Shown one piece after another: positions 24,740 to 32,792 of a DNA stretch of 64,000 nucleotides. This DNA is from Desulfovibrio sp. Fe33 (GTDB lineage Bacteria; Desulfobacterota; Desulfovibrionia; Desulfovibrionales; Desulfovibrionaceae): assembly GCF_028532725.1 (NCBI RefSeq), contig NZ_JAQKGU010000003.1:248001-312000 (forward strand). The letters run 5' to 3'. A program made the position numbers and the translations under genes. The notes below the pieces were generated by a model, which saw nothing but the letters and a program-made list of their open reading frames with translations, searched no databases and was not told the DNA's origin. Every line of letters begins with the position of its first letter. The stretch's first letter is position 1.

Positions 24740-26359
24740 ATGCAAAACATCACGATATATGACACTACGTTAAGGGACGGGGCCCAAGCCGAGGAACTGA
24801 ATCTGACAACCCAGGACAAAGTCCGCATCGCGCAAAAGCTGGACGACCTGGGGATTCACTACATTGAAGGCGGCTGGCCCGGTTCCAATCCCACGGACAG
24901 GAGATTCTTCGACGAAATAAAATCATACAGGTTCAAGAACGCCAAGCTCGCGGCCTTCGGGTCCACGCATCTCGCCAAGACCACGCCCGAAAAGGACCCG
25001 AACCTGACCGGACTGCTCGAAGCCGAGACGCCGGTGGTCACCATCTTCGGCAAGACCTGGGATCTTCACGCCACCACCGCCCTGGGCATCCCGCTTGAGC
25101 GCAATCTCGAACTCATCGCCAACTCCGTGGCTTTTCTCAAGGCGCGAGTGGACGAAGTGTTCTTCGACGCGGAGCACTTCTTCGACGGGTTCAAACGCAA
25201 CCCGGAATACGCCATGCAGGCCTTGACCGCGGCATTCGAGGCCGGGGCCGACCGAATCATCCTGTGCGACACCAACGGCGGCTCCCTGACCAGCGAGGTC
25301 GGGGAGGCCGTCGCGGCCGTCCGCAAGCGTCTGCCCGAAGCCAGCCTCGGCATACATGCGCACAACGACTCCGAACTGGCCGTGGCCAACTCCCTGGAGG
25401 CGGTCCGCCTCGGAGCGACCCAGGTCCAGGGGACCATCAACGGCTACGGCGAACGCTGCGGTAACGCCAACCTCTGCTCGGTCATCCCCAATCTCGAACT
25501 CAAGATGGGCTTCGACGTCATCGGCCGGGAAAACCTTTCCCGGCTCCTGTCCGTTTCCCACTTCGTGAGCGAGATCGGCAACCTGCGTCCGTTCATGCGC
25601 CAGCCTTTCGTGGGCTCATCCGCATTCGCCCACAAGGGCGGCATCCACGTCAGCGCAATTCTCAAGGATTCCCGCACCTACGAGCACATCGAGCCCGAGA
25701 CCGTGGGCAATGAACGGCGGGTCCTCCTCTCCGATCAGGCGGGCAAGTCCAACATCCTGTTCAAGGCGCGCGAACTGGGCTACGAACTGGCAAAAGGCGA
25801 CCCAACCCTGGATCGCCTGCTCAAGGAGCTCAAGGCCAAGGAAAGCATGGGCTACGAATACTCCGTGGCCGACGCCTCCTTCGAACTCATGCTTCGAGAA
25901 GCGCTGGGCAAACCGCTCAACTACTTCCACTTCCGCCACTTCTTCGTGGTGGACGCCAAGCGCGAGGAAGATGCCGAACCCATGTCCGAAGCCACGGTCA
26001 TCGTGGACGTCAAGGGTCAACAGGAACACACCGCGGCCACCGGCATGGGTCCGGTCAACGCCTTGGACCAGGCCCTGCGCAAAGGGCTGGAACGGTTCTA
26101 CCCGCAGCTCAGGGACATTCGCCTGCTCGACTTCAAGGTCCGCGTTCTGTCCGGCGCTGTGCGCGACACCGGAGGCACGGCCTCCTTTGTCCGCGTTCTG
26201 GTCGAGACCGGCGACGCCACCGACCGCTGGACCACAATGGGCGTGTCCCACAACATAATCGAGGCCTCCTGGCAGGCCGTGGTCGACGCCATCAACTACA
26301 AGCTCTTCAAGGACGAAATGGCCGAAGCCGCCAAACAGGACGGCTCAAGCGACCAATAA
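24740..26359 (+). CDS. cimA: (R)-citramalate synthase
   Basis: 539 aa. A DRE-TIM catalytic barrel (ITIYDTTLRDGAQAEELNLTTQDKVRIAQKLDDLG) is followed by a C-terminal LeuA-type allosteric dimer domain (about 405-520). The residues resemble long-form CimA more than 2-isopropylmalate or homocitrate synthase. It condenses pyruvate with acetyl-CoA to citramalate, giving 2-oxobutyrate for isoleucine without threonine deaminase. It is coupled to lysC, and fits the ilvN/ilvC genes at the right end of the window. Confidence 0.92.
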   Translation: MQNITIYDTTLRDGAQAEELNLTTQDKVRIAQKLDDLGIHYIEGGWPGSNPTDRRFFDEIKSYRFKNAKLAAFGSTHLAKTTPEKDPNLTGLLEAETPVVTIFGKTWDLHATTALGIPLERNLELIANSVAFLKARVDEVFFDAEHFFDGFKRNPEYAMQALTAAFEAGADRIILCDTNGGSLTSEVGEAVAAVRKRLPEASLGIHAHNDSELAVANSLEAVRLGATQVQGTINGYGERCGNANLCSVIPNLELKMGFDVIGRENLSRLLSVSHFVSEIGNLRPFMRQPFVGSSAFAHKGGIHVSAILKDSRTYEHIEPETVGNERRVLLSDQAGKSNILFKARELGYELAKGDPTLDRLLKELKAKESMGYEYSVADASFELMLREALGKPLNYFHFRHFFVVDAKREEDAEPMSEATVIVDVKGQQEHTAATGMGPVNALDQALRKGLERFYPQLRDIRLLDFKVRVLSGAVRDTGGTASFVRVLVETGDATDRWTTMGVSHNIIEASWQAVVDAINYKLFKDEMAEAAKQDGSSDQ

Positions 26360-26412
26360 TTACATACGCTTACACAGCCAACTCCCCGCTTTCACGGTAG
26401 AACACCGCGGAG

Positions 26413-26554
26413 AAAAAAACCGCGCCGAAGGCGCTTACAGGGGATGCAAGGGTGCGAGCCCTTGCCCGCCAGAGGCGAAATCACCCGACTATTGCCGCGA
26501 AGCGGCTTTCAACGACTGATTTCCCTCTTCAAGGAGTTAAAGGGATAGTTCCCC
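26413..26554 (+). repeat. Structured dispersed repeat, copy 2
   Basis: Same orientation and layout as copies 1 and 3: AAAAAAACCGCGCC, GCGCC-GAA-GGCGC, GCAAGGG-N6-CCCTTGC, CGCC-AGA-GGCG, GCCGC-GAA-GCGGC, then an AGGGATAGTTCCCC end. It fills the space between the cimA stop and the bidirectional terminator at 26557-26588. Confidence 0.88.
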
Positions 26555-26556
26555 AA

Positions 26557-26588
26557 TAAAAAGGCCCGCTTTTTAGCGGGCCTTTTTT
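26557..26588. terminator. Bidirectional terminator between cimA and the FTR gene
   Basis: AAGGCCCGCT (26561-26570) pairs with AGCGGGCCTT (26575-26584) around TTTT, with AAAAA before and TTTTTT after. It separates the convergent lysC-cimA and FTR operons. Confidence 0.93.
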
Positions 26589-26613
26589 CGTTGCGTGCGT
26601 GCGCTCTCCAAAA

Positions 26614-26946
26614 TCAGAAGAGAATCTTCTCGGGAGGCCTGCGCTCGGGGACCACCTGCTTTTCGCCGGTCCCTTCGTTGAACTCCTTGCTGACGTACAA
26701 GGCGCAGTAACAAGCGCCGTACTCTTTGACATCCTCCTCGCGGTAAACGCAGGGACAGATGATGTCCTTGTCGGCCTCGTAGTCGCCGTTGGCCAACCTG
26801 CACGGACAGGCCATGTAGCCGAACCGTTCCTTGTTGATAAGCAGGCTCTCCAGCAGAGGCATGGTCATGTCCATGTCCGCGTTGAAGTGGTAGCCCTTCG
26901 GCTCCTGCACCTTTTTCAGCATCTCGTAGAGCTGATTGACGTCCAT
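26614..26946 (-). CDS. Ferredoxin:thioredoxin reductase catalytic-chain-like protein
   Basis: 110 aa with the FTR catalytic motifs C47-P-C49, C64-P-C66 and C79-Y-C81; the family pattern is CPC...CPC...CHC. These residues ligate a [4Fe-4S] cluster next to an active-site disulfide and use ferredoxin electrons to reduce a thioredoxin-fold partner. Flanking segments YMACPCR, ICPCVYR and CALYVS are conserved. Bacterial forms without the variable chain are known in sulfate reducers. It is encoded 3 bp after a glutaredoxin-like gene, its likely partner, at the end of an amino-acid ABC transporter operon. Confidence 0.88.
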   Translation of the reverse strand: MDVNQLYEMLKKVQEPKGYHFNADMDMTMPLLESLLINKERFGYMACPCRLANGDYEADKDIICPCVYREEDVKEYGACYCALYVSKEFNEGTGEKQVVPERRPPEKILF

Positions 26947-26949
26947 GAA

Positions 26950-27297
26950 TCAGTCCTCCTTGAGCGCGTCGTCGATCTTGTCCTTGTGGAAGCCGATAAT
27001 AACCTTGTCCCGAATGACGATGGTCGGGAAGGAAACCGCCGGATTGTGCTCCTTGACCTCCTGGACGATCTGCTTGCGCTCGTCGCCGGTCAATTCATCC
27101 ACGTGTACGCACTCGTATTTCACGCCGCACTCGTCGAGATATTTCTTGGCATTTCTACAGTGAATGCATGTTGATAGGGCATAGACCTTGATATCGTTCA
27201 TGTGAAACGCCTCCATGTCGAACGATTTGGCGGGTGCGTCGGGTTCGGGCATTCCGTCAGTTTGTTTCTTCAAAAATTTCTTCAGCGACTTGAACAT
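26950..27297 (-). CDS. Glutaredoxin-like protein with CxxC active site
   Basis: 115 aa. A thioredoxin/glutaredoxin fold begins at about residue 33 (MNDIKVYALSTCIHCRNAKKYL), with active site C-I-H-C and the cis-Pro segment AVSFPTIVI. An N-terminal stretch of 32 residues is Lys-rich and amphipathic. Two starts are plausible: the first ATG (AGGTGA upstream, overlapping the permease stop) or Met33 at 27199-27201 (GGAGG eight bases upstream), giving an 83-aa classical form. The FTR chain is encoded 3 bp downstream, suggesting a ferredoxin-FTR-glutaredoxin electron path. Confidence 0.85.
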   Translation of the reverse strand: MFKSLKKFLKKQTDGMPEPDAPAKSFDMEAFHMNDIKVYALSTCIHCRNAKKYLDECGVKYECVHVDELTGDERKQIVQEVKEHNPAVSFPTIVIRDKVIIGFHKDKIDDALKED

Positions 27298-27303
27298 GCT
27301 GCA

Positions 27304-28188
27304 TCACCTGTTCACGGCCAATTCCAGTTTACGGACAACCAAAGAGCAAAGGAACGTGAGCACGAAATACATAACCAGGACCAAGGTCCAGATTTCGAAA
27401 CTCCGGTACGTGGTGGTCATGAGCTGCTGAGCCTGAAAGGTCAGTTCCTCGATGGATATGACCGAGACGATGGCCGAGTCCTTGATTATTGATATAAACT
27501 GTCCGGCCAGAGCTGGCAACATCCGTTGCAGAGCCTGCGGCAAAATGACGAGGCGCAGGGACTGGATGCGGGTCATGCCGAGGGATGCGGACGCCTCCCA
27601 CTGCCCCGCCTCCACGGACTCGATGCCCGCCCGAACGATCTCCGCGATATATGCCGCTTCGAACAATGCCAGGGTAATGAGCGCGGACAGGAATCGGGGA
27701 AAACGGTTCATGGGCCCGAAGAACCAGCTCAGGACCTCCTTGGCCCCGTCGGACAAGATGTAGATGAAGTGGTCCACCCCCAGCAGGGACATGATCTGGT
27801 CGCCGATGAAGAAATAGAAGACGAAGATAAGCACCAGGGGCGGTGTGTTGCGGATAAGCCCCACATAGACCATCCCCACCTGCCGCTTGAACAGGCTCGG
27901 ACTGACCCTGAAAAGCCCCATGAATATTCCCAGGACCACGGCCAGGATACCGGCCCACACTGACAGGCGAATAGTCGTGAACAGCCCCTGGACCAGGAGG
28001 CCGGGAACCGGAAAGCCCGTCTTCGGATCAATGCGCACCAGGAATTGGGGAATGATCTCCCATTTCCAGTGGTAATTCAGCCCGGTGGCGGCTTTGAAGA
28101 GTATGTAACCGAAGCCCCCTGCCAACGCCGCCAGGATGGCGACGTCCAGCAGGGTTATCTTCGGACGCTTGCAGGTCGATAAAGACAA
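27304..28188 (-). CDS. Polar amino acid ABC transporter permease
   Basis: 294 aa. HisM/GlnP-type inner-membrane permease: an N-terminal membrane segment, a large loop, then the conserved core (GLLVQGLFTTIRLSVWAGILAVVLGIFMGL) and the EAA loop (EAGQWEASASLGMTRIQSLRLVILPQALQRMLPAL) that docks the ATPase. It is one of two permeases in this operon, presumably forming a heterodimer with the 271-aa permease. It lies between the binding lipoprotein (13 bp) and the glutaredoxin-like gene (6 bp). No ATPase is encoded nearby. Confidence 0.92.
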   Translation of the reverse strand: MSLSTCKRPKITLLDVAILAALAGGFGYILFKAATGLNYHWKWEIIPQFLVRIDPKTGFPVPGLLVQGLFTTIRLSVWAGILAVVLGIFMGLFRVSPSLFKRQVGMVYVGLIRNTPPLVLIFVFYFFIGDQIMSLLGVDHFIYILSDGAKEVLSWFFGPMNRFPRFLSALITLALFEAAYIAEIVRAGIESVEAGQWEASASLGMTRIQSLRLVILPQALQRMLPALAGQFISIIKDSAIVSVISIEELTFQAQQLMTTTYRSFEIWTLVLVMYFVLTFLCSLVVRKLELAVNR

Positions 28189-28201
28189 TGGAACTTCCCG
28201 G

Positions 28202-29065
28202 CTACTGAATCTGGCTTTCCCACTCGTGAGAGAAGAACCAATACTCGTACCGGTTCTGCAACCACCCCTTGCTCATGGTCACGCGGACCCAGTTGTCCAG
28301 CCAGTTCAGGAAGTCGAGATCACCCTTCCGCACGGCAAAGGCGATGGGCTCCCTGCTGAAGTCTTCAGAAAGAGGCAGATAGAATTGGTCCGCATACTCC
28401 TTGGACAGATTCAAAGGAAGCGGGTTGGAGGCGACCACGGCGTGCACGCGTCCGTTGAGCAGCTCCTGAATGGTCTGCGACTCCTCATCGAAAAAGAGGA
28501 GCTGGGCTTTGGGCAGAAAGTTCTTGGCAGCTTCGGCTGCGGTGGTGCCGAGCCGGACGGCGATGGTCGTGTCCGGATTGTTGAATTGCTCTACCGAGGA
28601 ACGATCCCCGGCAAGCTTTCTGCTGGCCACGATGGACATGCCGGAATACTCGTACGGCTGGGAAAAATTCACCTTGAGGTTGCGCTGGGGGGTGATGGAC
28701 ATGCCACCGATAATGATATCGAACTTGCCGGTCAACAGGGCCGGGATGATGCCGGACCACTTGGTGGGCACGAATTCGACCTGAACGCCCATATCCTCGG
28801 CCAGACGCCGGGCCACCTCGATTTCAAAACCGATATATTCGCCGTTCTTGTCCTTCATGGCCCAGGGCTTGAAGGTGTCGAACCCGACTCGGATCACGCC
28901 GCGTTCAAGGATGGCGTCGAGTTGACCGCCCGACCCGGAAGCGGCTTCAACTGTGGCCGAATTTTTATTGTCCGCCGTTTGTTGCGAGGGCTGCTGACTG
29001 CACCCGAAGGCGGATGCGAGCAGGATGAAAAGTATGGCGAGGGCTTGAAGGCGGATGGTTTTCAT
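28202..29065 (-). CDS. Amino-acid-binding lipoprotein of an ABC transporter
   Basis: 287 aa from the ATG with AAGGAG upstream (29063-29065); a start 8 codons earlier is open. A lipobox (ASAFGC) and a Gln/Ser/Asn-rich spacer precede a SBP_bac_3 domain: RVGFDTFKPWAMKDKNGEYIGFEIEVARRLAEDMG, the PALLTGKFDIIIGGMSIT motif and the RLGTTAA ligand loop typical of polar amino acid receptors. The residues suggest an amino acid ligand but do not fix which. Coupling with glutaredoxin and FTR genes hints at a thiol or disulfide substrate such as cystine; this is inference. Confidence 0.9.
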   Translation of the reverse strand: MKTIRLQALAILFILLASAFGCSQQPSQQTADNKNSATVEAASGSGGQLDAILERGVIRVGFDTFKPWAMKDKNGEYIGFEIEVARRLAEDMGVQVEFVPTKWSGIIPALLTGKFDIIIGGMSITPQRNLKVNFSQPYEYSGMSIVASRKLAGDRSSVEQFNNPDTTIAVRLGTTAAEAAKNFLPKAQLLFFDEESQTIQELLNGRVHAVVASNPLPLNLSKEYADQFYLPLSEDFSREPIAFAVRKGDLDFLNWLDNWVRVTMSKGWLQNRYEYWFFSHEWESQIQ

Positions 29066-29103
29066 GAGCTTCTCCTTGGTCGGCGTCAAAGCCGGTCATA
29101 GGG

Positions 29104-29199
29104 TTACTGGCAGGATTCCTGAGCAAAGGTGACGTGGGACACTCCGAGGATGGCGATCATTATCACGCCGCCGGTCTTCATGGCTCTCCAAATGGTCAT
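29104..29199 (-). CDS. 31-aa exported/membrane micropeptide in the transporter operon
   Basis: The frame reads MTIWRAMKTGGVIMIAIL, then GVSHVTFAQESCQ. It starts at an ATG (29197-29199) with GGGAG six bases upstream and ends at TAA (29104-29106). A basic start, a hydrophobic core and a possible cleavage site (TFA-Q) make it almost all signal peptide or transmembrane helix, with one Cys near the end. It fills the gap between the 271-aa permease and the binding lipoprotein. It may be a real micropeptide (single-span subunit), a translational coupling device, or the remnant of a lost exported protein. Confidence 0.5.
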   Translation of the reverse strand: MTIWRAMKTGGVIMIAILGVSHVTFAQESCQ

Positions 29200-29215
29200 G
29201 ATGAACTCCCTTGTG

Positions 29216-30031
29216 TTATGGCCTAAGGCCGTTGGACCGTCCCTCCAGCAACCTGACCACCCCGGACAGTGCCAGAGTGACCACCAGGTAGATGGCGGCG
29301 ACGGTGAACCAAATCTCGAAAGTCAAAAACGTTTCCGCGTCGATCATGCGCCCCCGCTGGGTCAGGTCCAGAATGGCGATGGTGCTGACCAGGGCCGAAT
29401 CCTTGACCAGGGACACGGCCTGGCTGGTCAAAGGCGGCAGCACGCGCCGCACGGCCTGGGGCAAGATGATATGCCTGTACATGGCGTATGCTCCCATGCC
29501 GAGGCTCTTGGCGGCTTCCCATTGCCCCTTGTCGATGGAGGTTATGCCAGCCCGGAATATCTCCGATGCGTAAGCCCCCTCGAACAGACTCAATGCGATG
29601 ACGGCCGAATTGAAGGCGGAGATGTCCAGAATGGGCGCGATGACAAAATATATGAAGAATATCTGAATGAGCAACGGGGTATTGCGGATCATCTCCATGT
29701 ATCCGCGTGCCGTCCATCTCGCAGCCCAGGACGGCGACATACGCATCAATGCTGTGGCCAAACCTATGACCAGCATGAGCGCAAGGCTGATGCCCGTGAT
29801 CTTGAACGTCACCCAGAGCCCTTCCATGAGCGGCCCCCAGGTGAAACCATGATCCGAGACCTGCCAGAGATACTGCGGAATGCGGTACCACTGCCAGTTG
29901 TACCCCAGCCGCTGGGAGCCCAGAATGAGCAGCCCGACGACGACGATCAGGAGAAATAGAGTCTTGGACGTATCCGCCAGGACAGAAAAAGACAAGATTC
30001 CTGATCGTTTGGGAAGTAATTCAGCCGACAT
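29216..30031 (-). CDS. Polar amino acid ABC transporter permease (first gene of operon)
   Basis: 271 aa, the second HisM/GlnP-type permease. One N-terminal helix (LFLLIVVVGLLILGSQ), then the core (EGLWVTFKITGISLALMLVIGLATALMRMSP) and the EAA loop (KGQWEAAKSLGMGAYAMYRHIILPQAVRRVLPPL). It heads the operon permease, micropeptide, binding lipoprotein, permease, glutaredoxin, FTR. Two direct repeats (30082-30128) lie upstream of the start. It needs a shared or distant ATPase. Confidence 0.92.
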   Translation of the reverse strand: MSAELLPKRSGILSFSVLADTSKTLFLLIVVVGLLILGSQRLGYNWQWYRIPQYLWQVSDHGFTWGPLMEGLWVTFKITGISLALMLVIGLATALMRMSPSWAARWTARGYMEMIRNTPLLIQIFFIYFVIAPILDISAFNSAVIALSLFEGAYASEIFRAGITSIDKGQWEAAKSLGMGAYAMYRHIILPQAVRRVLPPLTSQAVSLVKDSALVSTIAILDLTQRGRMIDAETFLTFEIWFTVAAIYLVVTLALSGVVRLLEGRSNGLRP

Positions 30032-30081
30032 GCTCTCCGAGGTGTTCTTAATTGATAATAGGAATTACCGCCAATGCGATT

Positions 30082-30128
30082 GCACCATAGCACAAAACCC
30101 GAAAGAATCCAGGCACCATTGTGCAAAA
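30082..30128. promoter_or_regulatory. Two 16-bp direct repeats upstream of the transporter operon
   Basis: GCACCATAGCACAAAA (30082-30097) and GCACCATTGTGCAAAA (30113-30128) match at 13 of 16 positions and start 31 bp apart, about three helical turns. They lie 51-97 bp upstream of the first permease start. They could be a tandem operator. The inner GCAC/GTGC spacing does not fit NtrC. Confidence 0.45.
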
Positions 30129-30144
30129 ATGGACTGAATGCGGA

Positions 30145-30786
30145 TCAACCTTCTCCTGCGCCGCCGGTCTCGATGGCCGCCCTGATCTGCGCGAAGACCT
30201 CGTCGGGCGTCCCGGAGGCGTCGACAACGCGGATTCGCTCCCGGTTGAAGGCGGCCCAGGTCAAATATCCCTGCCTGATCCGGTTGTGGAAAGAAAGGTG
30301 CTCGGCCTCGAACCGCCCTTCCTCCTTGGCCTTGCCTTCCTCAAGATTGCGGAGGGTGGCCCGCTTCAGCCCCTCCTCGGGGTCTATGTCCAGGACGATA
30401 GTCAGATCGGGCCACAGCCCGTCGACGGCCACCTCGTTGAGTTCCTTGAGCATGGTGGTGTCCAGGCCGCGCCCGTACCCCTGGTAAACGATGGTCGAAT
30501 CCGCGAATCGGTCGCAAAGGACCACCTTTCCCGCTTCGAGACCGGGCCGAATGACCTGGCCCACATGCTGCGCGCGGTCCGCCAGATAAAGGAAAAGCTC
30601 GGTAATGGGCGTGATGTCCTTGTTGTCCACATGCAGAAGCATCTTGCGCAGTTCAACGCCCACACGGCTGCCGCCGGGCTCCAGGGTCAGGAGAACCTCC
30701 CTGCCCTGCTGCTCGAAATATTCCCGAACCCTGGCGATCTGCGTGGACTTTCCGGTCCCCTCTATGCCTTCAAAGGTAATAAACAT
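30145..30786 (-). CDS. tmk: Thymidylate kinase
   Basis: 213 aa. P-loop [16 protein letters not shown] at the N-terminus, the [18 protein letters not shown] motif and an Arg-containing LID identify dTMP kinase (dTMP + ATP to dTDP). The length is normal. The start ATG, with CGGAG upstream, lies inside the 3' end of the HD-domain gene (25-bp overlap), so the two are translationally coupled. Confidence 0.97.
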   Translation of the reverse strand: MFITFEGIEGTGKSTQIARVREYFEQQGREVLLTLEPGGSRVGVELRKMLLHVDNKDITPITELFLYLADRAQHVGQVIRPGLEAGKVVLCDRFADSTIVYQGYGRGLDTTMLKELNEVAVDGLWPDLTIVLDIDPEEGLKRATLRNLEEGKAKEEGRFEAEHLSFHNRIRQGYLTWAAFNRERIRVVDASGTPDEVFAQIRAAIETGGAGEG

Positions 30787-31802
30787 TGATTCTCCGATTT
30801 CCCGTTCTGTTTTTTGGCGCTGTCCGGGGTCTGCTCGGGCCGGAACACGTTGCGCTCAAGGAACCGCATATAGGGCGACCAGCTCGTTCCGGTCTTGTCC
30901 ATTTCGGCATAGGCCTGGTCGATGATGTTCAGTTTGGCATCCATGTTGTCCGCAAAATGCAGGATGAACGCCTCCGGGGTCTTGGGACGCACGGGGGAGC
31001 CGAACTCGTGCTCGCCGTGGTGGCTCGTAATCAGATGCTTGAGGTGCAATTTGAGGCCCTCTTCAAGGCGGGGCGCGCGGGCCAGAAACGGCTCCAGCTT
31101 TTCCACGCCGATCTGGATGTGGCCGAAAAGCCGCCCTTCGTCGGTGTAATCGTTGACCAGGCCGCCGGACAACTCCCAGGCCTTGCCCAGGTCGTGGAAA
31201 ATGGCCCCTGCCAGCAACGTCTGGCGATCCAGGTCGGGATAAACGTCACACAGGGCCATGCACGCCCGGGCAACCCCCAAAGTATGCTCAAGCAGGCCGC
31301 CCACATAGGCGTGATGCACGGTCTTGGCGCCTGGAGCGGTCAGAAGCCTGAAGCGGATATCGTCACTGCCCAGCACCTTGCGGCAAAAAGCCTTCCACGG
31401 CTTGTGCTTCATATGCTCGGTAATCAGATCCTCCAGGGCCTCCATCATCTCCTCGGGCGGAACCTTGGACGCAGGCATAAAATCCGACAGGTCGACGCCA
31501 AGCGCGTTCCCGTCCAGCAGTTCCATTTGATCCACCTTGAGCTGATTCTTGTCGCGATAGCTCTCCACGAAACCTTTTACACGGACGAATATGCCTGGTT
31601 CAAGAGACGGATATTCAAGACTTTTCGGGCTCCATATCTTGCCGTCGACGGCCCCGGTGGCGTCCTGAAACGAAAGGTTCCAGTAAGGCCCGTTCTTTGA
31701 CTGAGCCTGGTTGGCCACGGCCAGGAGAAAGATGTCGTCAACGGATTGGCCCGGTGACAGCGATTGGATATATTGCGACTTTTTGCCCACTGATCTTGCC
31801 AT
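30762..31802 (-). CDS. YhaM-like OB-fold/HD-domain protein (putative 3'-5' exoribonuclease)
   Basis: 346 aa. An N-terminal OB-fold (about 15-95; [37 protein letters not shown]) precedes a metal-binding HD domain (about 165-290) with [30 protein letters not shown] and a later HHGEHEFGS. This is the YhaM architecture, described in Firmicutes as a 3'-5' exonuclease acting on RNA and ssDNA. A Lys/Asn-rich tail follows and overlaps tmk by 25 bp. No Shine-Dalgarno is evident at the ATG. Nuclease activity is inferred from family. Confidence 0.82.
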   Translation of the reverse strand: MARSVGKKSQYIQSLSPGQSVDDIFLLAVANQAQSKNGPYWNLSFQDATGAVDGKIWSPKSLEYPSLEPGIFVRVKGFVESYRDKNQLKVDQMELLDGNALGVDLSDFMPASKVPPEEMMEALEDLITEHMKHKPWKAFCRKVLGSDDIRFRLLTAPGAKTVHHAYVGGLLEHTLGVARACMALCDVYPDLDRQTLLAGAIFHDLGKAWELSGGLVNDYTDEGRLFGHIQIGVEKLEPFLARAPRLEEGLKLHLKHLITSHHGEHEFGSPVRPKTPEAFILHFADNMDAKLNIIDQAYAEMDKTGTSWSPYMRFLERNVFRPEQTPDSAKKQNGKSENQCLLPLKA

Positions 31803-31948
31803 TGGATAGATGTTGAGGTACCCCGCCCGTACGCGTATTGTATGTATATCGGCGGGAAACGGCCCTGCGCTGATGCGGCGCGGCCGCTCTGGGTTATGAA
31901 CCTGATTTCACACGTATTGTCAAATCCTAGCTTGCAGGCGGAAAAACG

Positions 31949-32701
31949 ATGAACATTCTGCTCGCCAATGACGACGGCATCCAGGCCATCGGCCTTCGCG
32001 CCCTGTATTTCGCCCTCAAGGAAGCGGGCCACGACGTCCATGTGGTCGCGCCGGTGACGGAACAGTCCGCAGTGGGACACGCCGTAACCCTTGCCATGCC
32101 CATCAGGGTAAAACAGTTCCGGGAAAACGGTTTCGTGGGACAAGGCGTCTACGGCACGCCTGTGGACTGCGTCAAGCTCGGCCTGTCCACCCTGCTGGAC
32201 GAAAAGCCCGACCTGGTCTTGTCCGGCATCAACGCCGGGGCCAACGTGGGCGTGGATATCCTTTACTCCGGTACGGTGTCCGCCGCAACCGAAGGCGCAC
32301 TCATGGAAATTCCTTCCATGGCCGTTTCCATGGACAACTTCAATCCCGAGGACTTGAGCGGCCAGGCGCGGTATTGCGCCGACCTGCTGCCCCGAATCCC
32401 CTGGAGCGAGCTGCCGCGCAAGTGCGTGCTCAACCTCAATTTCCCAAACCTGCCCATTGAAGAGGCCCGGGAGATGGTTCTCTGCCCGCACACCAGGGCG
32501 TCCTACGACGACGTCTACGACACCAGGCAGGACCCGCGCGGCAGGCCGTACTACTGGCTCACTGGAGCCATCCCGCCGGAACGGATCAGCGCGGACCGGG
32601 ACCGCGCCCTGCTGACCGCCGGACACATAACCATGACCCCGCTGCATTTCGATTTCACGGATCGGGAAACCCTGGACATGCTCAGGCGTACCGTTTCGTA
32701 A
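31949..32701 (+). CDS. surE: 5'/3'-nucleotidase SurE
   Basis: 250 aa. The N-terminal metal site MNILLANDDGIQAIGLRAL, the Ser loop (AVGHAVTLAMPIRV) and the segment SGINAGANVGVDILYSGTVSAATEG are diagnostic of SurE, a survival-associated metal-dependent phosphatase of nucleoside monophosphates. The length is normal. It is a separate plus-strand gene upstream of gap, divergent from the YhaM-like gene. Confidence 0.96.
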   Translation: MNILLANDDGIQAIGLRALYFALKEAGHDVHVVAPVTEQSAVGHAVTLAMPIRVKQFRENGFVGQGVYGTPVDCVKLGLSTLLDEKPDLVLSGINAGANVGVDILYSGTVSAATEGALMEIPSMAVSMDNFNPEDLSGQARYCADLLPRIPWSELPRKCVLNLNFPNLPIEEAREMVLCPHTRASYDDVYDTRQDPRGRPYYWLTGAIPPERISADRDRALLTAGHITMTPLHFDFTDRETLDMLRRTVS

Positions 32702-32707
32702 CCCCCG

Positions 32708-32736
32708 TTGACGGAAAAACATCGGCACAGTATGAT
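32708..32736 (+). promoter_or_regulatory. Sigma-70-type promoter of gap
   Basis: TTGACG (32708-32713), a 17-bp spacer and TATGAT (32731-32736), 56 bp upstream of the gap ATG, which also has CAGGAGG. The fit to consensus is good. Confidence 0.8.
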
Positions 32737-32792
32737 TGTTGCCCGATAAAACGTAACCCAGACATAATCGCATACCCACAGGAGGACTCGGC

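Noticed and set aside
30082-30128. NtrC binding sites upstream of the amino-acid transporter
   Set aside because: GCAC and GTGC halves are only four bases apart in one copy and not palindromic in the other, whereas NtrC sites need about seven between these halves.
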